Source: Pigoraptor vietnamica
Taxonomy: Eukaryota > Opisthokonta > Filasterea
Direction: 5' to 3'
Assembly (NCBI GenBank): GCA_943704525.1
Contig: CALSCQ010002925.1
Location: 1-10,176 of the forward strand
DNA length: 10,176 bases
The first letter of the stretch is position 1. Each line of letters opens with the position of its first letter. Under the pieces are notes generated by a model, which did no database searches, was not told the DNA's origin, and saw only the letters and a program-made list of their open reading frames with translations. Made by a program: the position numbers and the translations under genes. This document shows, piece by piece, positions 7,069 through 10,176 of the stretch.

Positions 7069-8149
7069 CTATGATGCGCCAGCCTGTCTCTCCTGGCACT
7101 GCCGCGCGTAGTCGGTCGGAGAGAGGAAGGACGCGGCCTCGCGGCGAAAGTCTGCTTGCTTTGGGTGAACTATCGCGACGTAGCCATCTGTCGACGGCTG
7201 CGTTTCGAATTGACCGGCCGGGGGAGAGCGTTGAGCTTTTCATAATACCGCAATACAACACGCGGGAACAAAACGTGGTTTAAATTGCAAGGACAGCGTT
7301 AGGAGTGCCAATGAACAGGAATGCCGCACGTCCCGTACACAAAAGACACACACACAAACGGATGCATACACAACGAAGTCCTACACGCACACGCACCTTG
7401 AGCGTGACGAGTTGCGGGTTCTTTCGCAGGCCATCGTTCTTGTCGACCAGTTCTCCAGGCACGACGGCATGCACGGGGTAAGTCTCTCCGTTGTCACACA
7501 CGAGCTCGCACACGACGGATTCCGACGCCACGTTCACGACGGCCTGTGCTCTGGTCAAGCGGCAACATCATCCAATCCACAAAACAGTCCGAACAACGCC
7601 CCTCCGCATGCACACACACACGCACGCACACACACACACACACACGCACGCACACACACACGCGCGCACGCACACACAACATATGAAGGAAAACACACTG
7701 CAAAATTGGTATTTTTTTCTCCCGGCTTCCACTGCTGCTGCTGTCGTTGTCCTTTCCCTTTGTAACGTTCAAATACCGCCTCGCGGACGGCGAGATTGTT
7801 GCGGACAATGGGGTGCGACGGCGCCAAGCCAATTACACAGAGCCTGAGTTGCCGTGTGAGGTGATTAACGCGACATGAAAAGTCAATCCAACAGCAAATC
7901 AACAGCCACAAGTCGCGCAAAATGGGTATACACGTGTGAATGTGGCATACACACCGCACGGACATATTCGCCACGCGCTACGCACCGGTTTGCGTGTAAG
8001 TGTACGTAGTAATCGCATCCCTCTTTGCCCCGGAAATCCGTAACGTAAAACTGCTCATAGTAGCGCTCCACCACCGAGGGCGGCGGCCGCGAGGGGTCCC
8101 AATCTATGCGGCAGGCCTCGCCTTCGTCCTCAATGTCGCCAGCGTCCAT
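7069..8149 (-). CDS. ABITRAM: Abitram (Simiate / FAM206A) homologue
   Basis: Family of small conserved eukaryotic proteins with an H-protein/single-hybrid-like fold; the animal member is reported as an actin-binding transcription modulator. Role here is unknown. Exons are 8149-7986, 7843-7733, 7550-7397 and 7197-7069, totalling 558 nt = 185 residues, very close to the roughly 180 of animal homologues. Introns are 142, 182 and 199 bp, with donors GTGCGT, GTGGAA and GTGCGT and acceptors ACTCAG, GACCAG and ACGCAG. Conserved blocks: PSVVERYYEQFYVTDFRGKE (23-42), then across join 1 HANR|LCVIGLAPSHPI. Exon 3 has VVCELVCDNGETYPVHAVV and GELVDKN, and across join 3 LVTLK|PSTDGYVAIVHPK. The start context is GCCATGG. 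The second join gives a Gln run (QRQQQQ, 87-92) where homologues have a basic loop; the GTGGAA donor is the least certain boundary. An alternative (GTATTT donor after REA to the CACAG acceptor) would give a shorter protein. Confidence 0.88.
7551..7732 (-). other. Abitram intron 2 with (CA)n/(GCAC)n microsatellite
   Basis: On the plus strand 7611-7678 is an almost pure CA array interrupted by GCACG steps. No further Abitram exon is present in it: the conserved protein resumes only at 7550. A pyrimidine tract is weak near the acceptor, but CTTGACCAG keeps the phase. Confidence 0.65.
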
Positions 8150-8280
8150 GGCAAACGTGAGGAACCGGTGAGAAAACTGAATGATGGCGACTCAACTTCC
8201 ACTGTGAGGCAGTCACAAAGGGGTAACATGTCGTCCGTTTCGCGGAACGGGGGATGCTGTTCGGTTTTGGCTCGTCCCTT

Positions 8281-8511
8281 TCAGTTTTTCAAAGACATGC
8301 ACAAGCGCGCCACGAAGCAAGCAAGCATGAGAGCAAACAGCACACACGCCGCCGTCGAGAGCGCAGTCGCCACGAAAGCGGCGATGGAATACAACACGGC
8401 GCCCTCCGATGCAGCCGCATCGACGTGCCTCTCGGCCCACAGCCTCGCGTAACCGCGCACTCTCGCGCGACGCGAATCGCCCCCGGCAATGTAACGCTCA
8501 GCATACCGAGC
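8281..8511 (-). CDS. C-terminal exon of unidentified tail-anchored-like membrane protein (5' part not found)
   Basis: I do not recognise the family. The minus strand reads open from a splice acceptor at 8512 to TGA at 8283-8281, 76 residues. The acceptor context is strong: a T16 run, then CTAAC (a consensus branch site), then CGACGAG. The encoded part begins with a charged helix-like stretch (RYAERYIAGGDSRRARVRGY, then LWAERHVDAAASEG) and ends in a long hydrophobic segment (YSIAAFVATALSTAACVLFA, then LMLACFVARL) and a short basic tail MSLKN. That order suggests a C-tail membrane anchor. No in-frame ATG precedes the anchor, so at least one upstream exon must lie to the right. It is 131 bp upstream of the Abitram start on the same strand. 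A chance open frame in GC-rich DNA remains possible. Confidence 0.45.
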   Translation of the reverse strand, partial: ARYAERYIAGGDSRRARVRGYARLWAERHVDAAASEGAVLYSIAAFVATALSTAACVLFALMLACFVARLCMSLKN

Positions 8512-8865
8512 CTCGTCGCCGCGTTAGACGCAAAAAAAAAAAAAAAACACAACAGTTCAGTGGAACTTATAGCCGGTTATTATCCGCGGCCGTTTCAATT
8601 GCTTTATTTCGGTCGCGGCACGGCAGACAGTTCCCTGCGCTGTACGCGGTCGTAATGAAGGTGGCTCAAGTTGTCGCGCTCGCGAAAAGGGATTGTTCAG
8701 TCGGCTGTGATGCGAATTAGCGTTCCGCATGCAATTAACACAGTGACTGACGGACGGACACACACACTGACTTCATAGTATCATGCCCTCGTACTGCGGT
8801 CTCATCAAACAGTTTTAGGGAATGCTAAAAATAACTTACTGTGACCGTGTCACCTGCAATTTCAC

Positions 8866-8876
8866 TATAAAAAAGG
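8866..8876 (+). promoter_or_regulatory. TATA-like element (TATAAAAAAGG)
   Basis: A good TATA-box match followed by a pyrimidine-rich tract (8880-8940) that could hold the start of transcription. It is the only strong plus-strand TATA match noticed upstream of the 9363 ORF, but is about 490 bp from that ATG, so the leader would be long and would include the 83-bp repeats. On the minus strand the same bases are part of an acceptor-like TTTTTTATAGTG tract, so the call is tentative. Confidence 0.4.
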
Positions 8877-9051
8877 CCAAATTTTTCACTCTTTTTCTCC
8901 AAAGTTTTCCAATCCCTTGTGTCGCTCTTTTTTTTTTTCCCAAACCACCCTACCTGCACAAACATCCCCATCCAACCGATTGGTCGAACCCCCACCACCA
9001 CTGCCACACGCCCGTGCCGCCGTCCGCCGCGCCGCCGTCCGCGCCGCCGGC

Positions 9052-9294
9052 CTCGACCACTGCAGCCGCGCCCGAAATCCGCACGGCCGCGATCGCCTCG
9101 CCCAGTTCACTCGGCACGGCCGCGAATCCCCGTGCTCGACCACTGCAGCCGCGCCCGAAATCCGCACGGCCGCGATCGCCTCGCCCAGTTCAATCGGCAC
9201 GGCCGCGAATCCCCGTGCTCGACCACTGCAGCCGCGCCCGAAATCCGCACGGCCGCGATCGCCTCGCCCAGTTCAATCGGCACGGCCGCGAATC
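9052..9294. repeat. Minisatellite: three tandem copies of an 83-bp GC-rich unit
   Basis: Units start with ctcgaccactgcagccgcgc at 9052, 9135 and 9218, each 83 bp and nearly identical. Copy 1 has CACTCGG where copies 2 and 3 have CAATCGG; copy 3 diverges in its last bases. Each unit carries CACGGCCGCGA twice, so that undecamer occurs six times. Because 83 is not a multiple of 3, a continuous reading frame passes through the copies in different frames. That argues for a non-coding minisatellite rather than a protein repeat, although all frames happen to stay open. Confidence 0.92.
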
Positions 9295-9362
9295 GCCGCC
9301 GCCTAACCCCCACCACCACCGCCACGCGCCTCGTCACGCGACTTCGTGACCCAATCAAAATC

Positions 9363-9779
9363 ATGGCGCACAACGACGGCGGCGTGCGTCATCAACGCCG
9401 TGATGACGCGCACCGCGATGCCCACTTGCTCATTCCAACATTCGACATTCCAATCGAGGAACTCCTTTGGGATCAGCTCTTCACCAACGTCGATGCGCGC
9501 CGTGCCGCCGCTCACCACATTGAGCGCACGCTACCCCCAGTCGCTGCCGTTGACCGCGAAGGCGCCGAACACCACGTTCAGTTGGATGCGTCAATCCGTT
9601 TCGTCAATTCGCAGTGGCCATTTCCCGAAATCAGTGACGTCTCGCTCGACGACAACTCTCACCGTGATGAGGAGCCAAACTCTGTCGAGAATGCTGGTCC
9701 TCCGCCACGCCGTTGGGGTTCGCGAAAGGTGGGGAGATACACTGCTGGCGCCTGCCGATGCGACACCGCCAGTTACTGA
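9363..9779 (+). CDS. Unidentified acidic/His-rich ORF, probably first exon 9363-9728
   Basis: Family not recognised. The ATG at 9363 (AAATCATGG context) opens 122 codons before a likely donor AAG|GTGGGG at 9729; unspliced, the frame ends at 9779. The translation looks like a real protein: HLLIPTFDIPIEELLWDQLF, then TNVDARRAAAHHIERTLPPV, a QWPFPEISDVSLDD stretch, and a Pro/Arg end. No membrane segment or signal peptide is visible. The next acceptor, TGTGTTTCCAG at 9861, is strong. Joining to it in this frame gives Leu-Cys-stop, while the long downstream ORF is in a different phase. So either this is a complete protein of about 124 residues, or the donor is another, weaker GT, or the assembly has an indel. 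Frame continuity upstream through the 83-bp repeats is not taken as coding. Confidence 0.55.
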   Translation: MAHNDGGVRHQRRDDAHRDAHLLIPTFDIPIEELLWDQLFTNVDARRAAAHHIERTLPPVAAVDREGAEHHVQLDASIRFVNSQWPFPEISDVSLDDNSHRDEEPNSVENAGPPPRRWGSRKVGRYTAGACRCDTASY

Positions 9780-9861
9780 ACCCCAAGCTGACTCACACGC
9801 CGGCACTCCCACTGTACTATTCATGGATAGTGTCTGAGTTTACTGCTGCTTGTGTTTCCAG
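9729..9861 (+). other. Probable intron between the two right-hand ORFs
   Basis: GTGGGG donor at 9729 and a clear pyrimidine-rich acceptor (TGCTGCTTGTGTTTCCAG) ending at 9861 define 133 bp, within the size range of the other introns here. The frame of the upstream ORF stops inside it at 9777-9779. The phase mismatch across it is discussed under the flanking ORFs. Confidence 0.5.
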
Positions 9862-9863
9862 TT

Positions 9864-10124
9864 ATGCTGACCGATGCCGTTATGTACCAGACGGAGAGGC
9901 AGTACCGTCGCAGGCTGGAAGAGCGTCTTCTCAAGCGTATACGCGAAACTCGCGCAACCGTGAACGGGGGAGCAGCCGATGGTGAGAGCCTCTCAGCCAC
10001 GCAACAGGTCATTGCCAATGCTCGTGAAGAGATCGAAGCCGGTCACGCGGACCTTCGTCGCAAGAGCCGCCGTTCAAAGCAAGCATTGGCGGAGGCCCGC
10101 ATGTACGAGCGCGCTGTACTGTAG
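9864..10124 (+). CDS. Unidentified basic coiled-coil-like ORF (second exon or separate ORF)
   Basis: Begins just after a strong acceptor (exon edge 9862), with an ATG at 9864, and runs 86-87 codons to TAG at 10122-10124. The composition is strongly helical and charged: QYRRRLEERLLKRIRETRA, then TQQVIANAREEIEAGHADLR, then RRSKQALAEARMYERAVL. It suggests an amphipathic or coiled-coil C-terminus. Codon choice and the absence of low-complexity sequence support real coding. As an exon it needs one base from the previous exon, which the best donor at 9728 does not supply. It may be the end of the 9363 gene through a weaker donor, or an independent small protein with a spliced 5' leader. Family not recognised. 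Confidence 0.55.
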   Translation: MLTDAVMYQTERQYRRRLEERLLKRIRETRATVNGGAADGESLSATQQVIANAREEIEAGHADLRRKSRRSKQALAEARMYERAVL

Positions 10125-10176
10125 TTCCGCAGCCGCACGCAGCTACTTCGAGAGTACGAGCTTCGATCTCCCCCCC

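Larger units (their letters stand above)
8512..9362. other. Long gene-poor stretch: A-rich tract, TATA-like site, minisatellite
   Basis: These 851 bp lie between the minus-strand membrane-protein exon and the plus-strand ORF. They contain an A16 run (8532-8547), a minus-strand AATAAA (plus 8611-8617), a plus-strand TATA-like element and three 83-bp repeats (separate entries). A 5' exon for the membrane protein should lie here on the minus strand; the candidates examined, such as the open frame 8763-8557, have no convincing in-phase donor. Confidence 0.4.

Noticed and set aside
8229-8452. Plus-strand ORF starting MSSVSRNGG, 74 codons
   Set aside because: Antisense to the minus-strand exon with branch site, acceptor and hydrophobic tail, which is the better-supported reading; the plus frame shows no motif.
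8557-8763. Minus-strand ORF of 68 codons as 5' exon of the membrane protein
   Set aside because: Possible, but no donor in it matches the phase-0 acceptor at 8512 with a good consensus, and an AATAAA lies inside it; left unassigned.
8774-8849. Tiny exon-like stretch on the minus strand (TTGCAG..GTAAGT around 8836-8856, then RPQYEGMIL-stop at about 8799-8773)
   Set aside because: The splice-like signals are suggestive, but the exon would be about 14 bp and no upstream coding exon on the minus strand supports a gene ending here.
8919-9362. N-terminal extension of the right-hand gene through the 83-bp repeats
   Set aside because: The repeat length is not divisible by 3, so the translated repeat changes frame each copy; low-complexity Pro/Arg output and no homology signal.

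Overview
The window is eukaryotic nuclear DNA from a GC-rich, compact protist-type genome. Genes are 100-500 bp apart and lie on both strands. They are cut by short GT-AG introns (about 76-230 bp), many holding (CA)n/(GT)n tracts, and there are no bacterial operon signals. The gene set (sterol C8 isomerase, Abitram, GT49 glycosyltransferase, mitochondrial rhodanese) would suit a free-living unicellular eukaryote such as a choanoflagellate or another relative of animals. The species cannot be fixed from the sequence.

Layout, left to right. (1) 85-2054 (-): multi-exon gene for an unusual CCCH zinc finger + RI-type LRR + acidic linker + PIN-nuclease protein; its 3' end runs off the left edge. 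(2) 2594-3384 (-): two-exon ERG2/sigma-1-receptor-family sterol C8 isomerase. (3) 3868-5629 (-): two-exon type II membrane glycosyltransferase of family GT49. (4) 6112-6988 (+): four-exon, probably mitochondrial single-domain rhodanese. It is divergent from gene 3 across 482 bp and has a 74-bp (CA)n tract ending 6 bp before its ATG. (5) 7069-8149 (-): four-exon Abitram/Simiate (FAM206A) homologue, tail to tail with the rhodanese, with 80 bp between stop codons. (6) 8281-8511 (-): C-terminal exon of an unidentified tail-anchored-looking protein; its 5' exons were not found. (7) 9363-10124 (+): one or two unidentified ORFs downstream of a TATA-like site and three 83-bp tandem repeats.

The splice models for genes 1-5 were built by joining frames at GT/AG sites. 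Conserved protein motifs read straight through the joins, which is the main evidence for them. There is no obvious functional link between the genes; the region looks like ordinary dense eukaryotic gene content with a few anomalies. The main ones are the CCCH-LRR-PIN architecture, a DxG instead of DxD in the GT49 enzyme, a rhodanese intron with no usable AG acceptor, a cluster of TTGGACA heptamers upstream of gene 1, and the frame conflict in the right-hand gene. No rRNA, tRNA, CRISPR array or clear transposon was seen.
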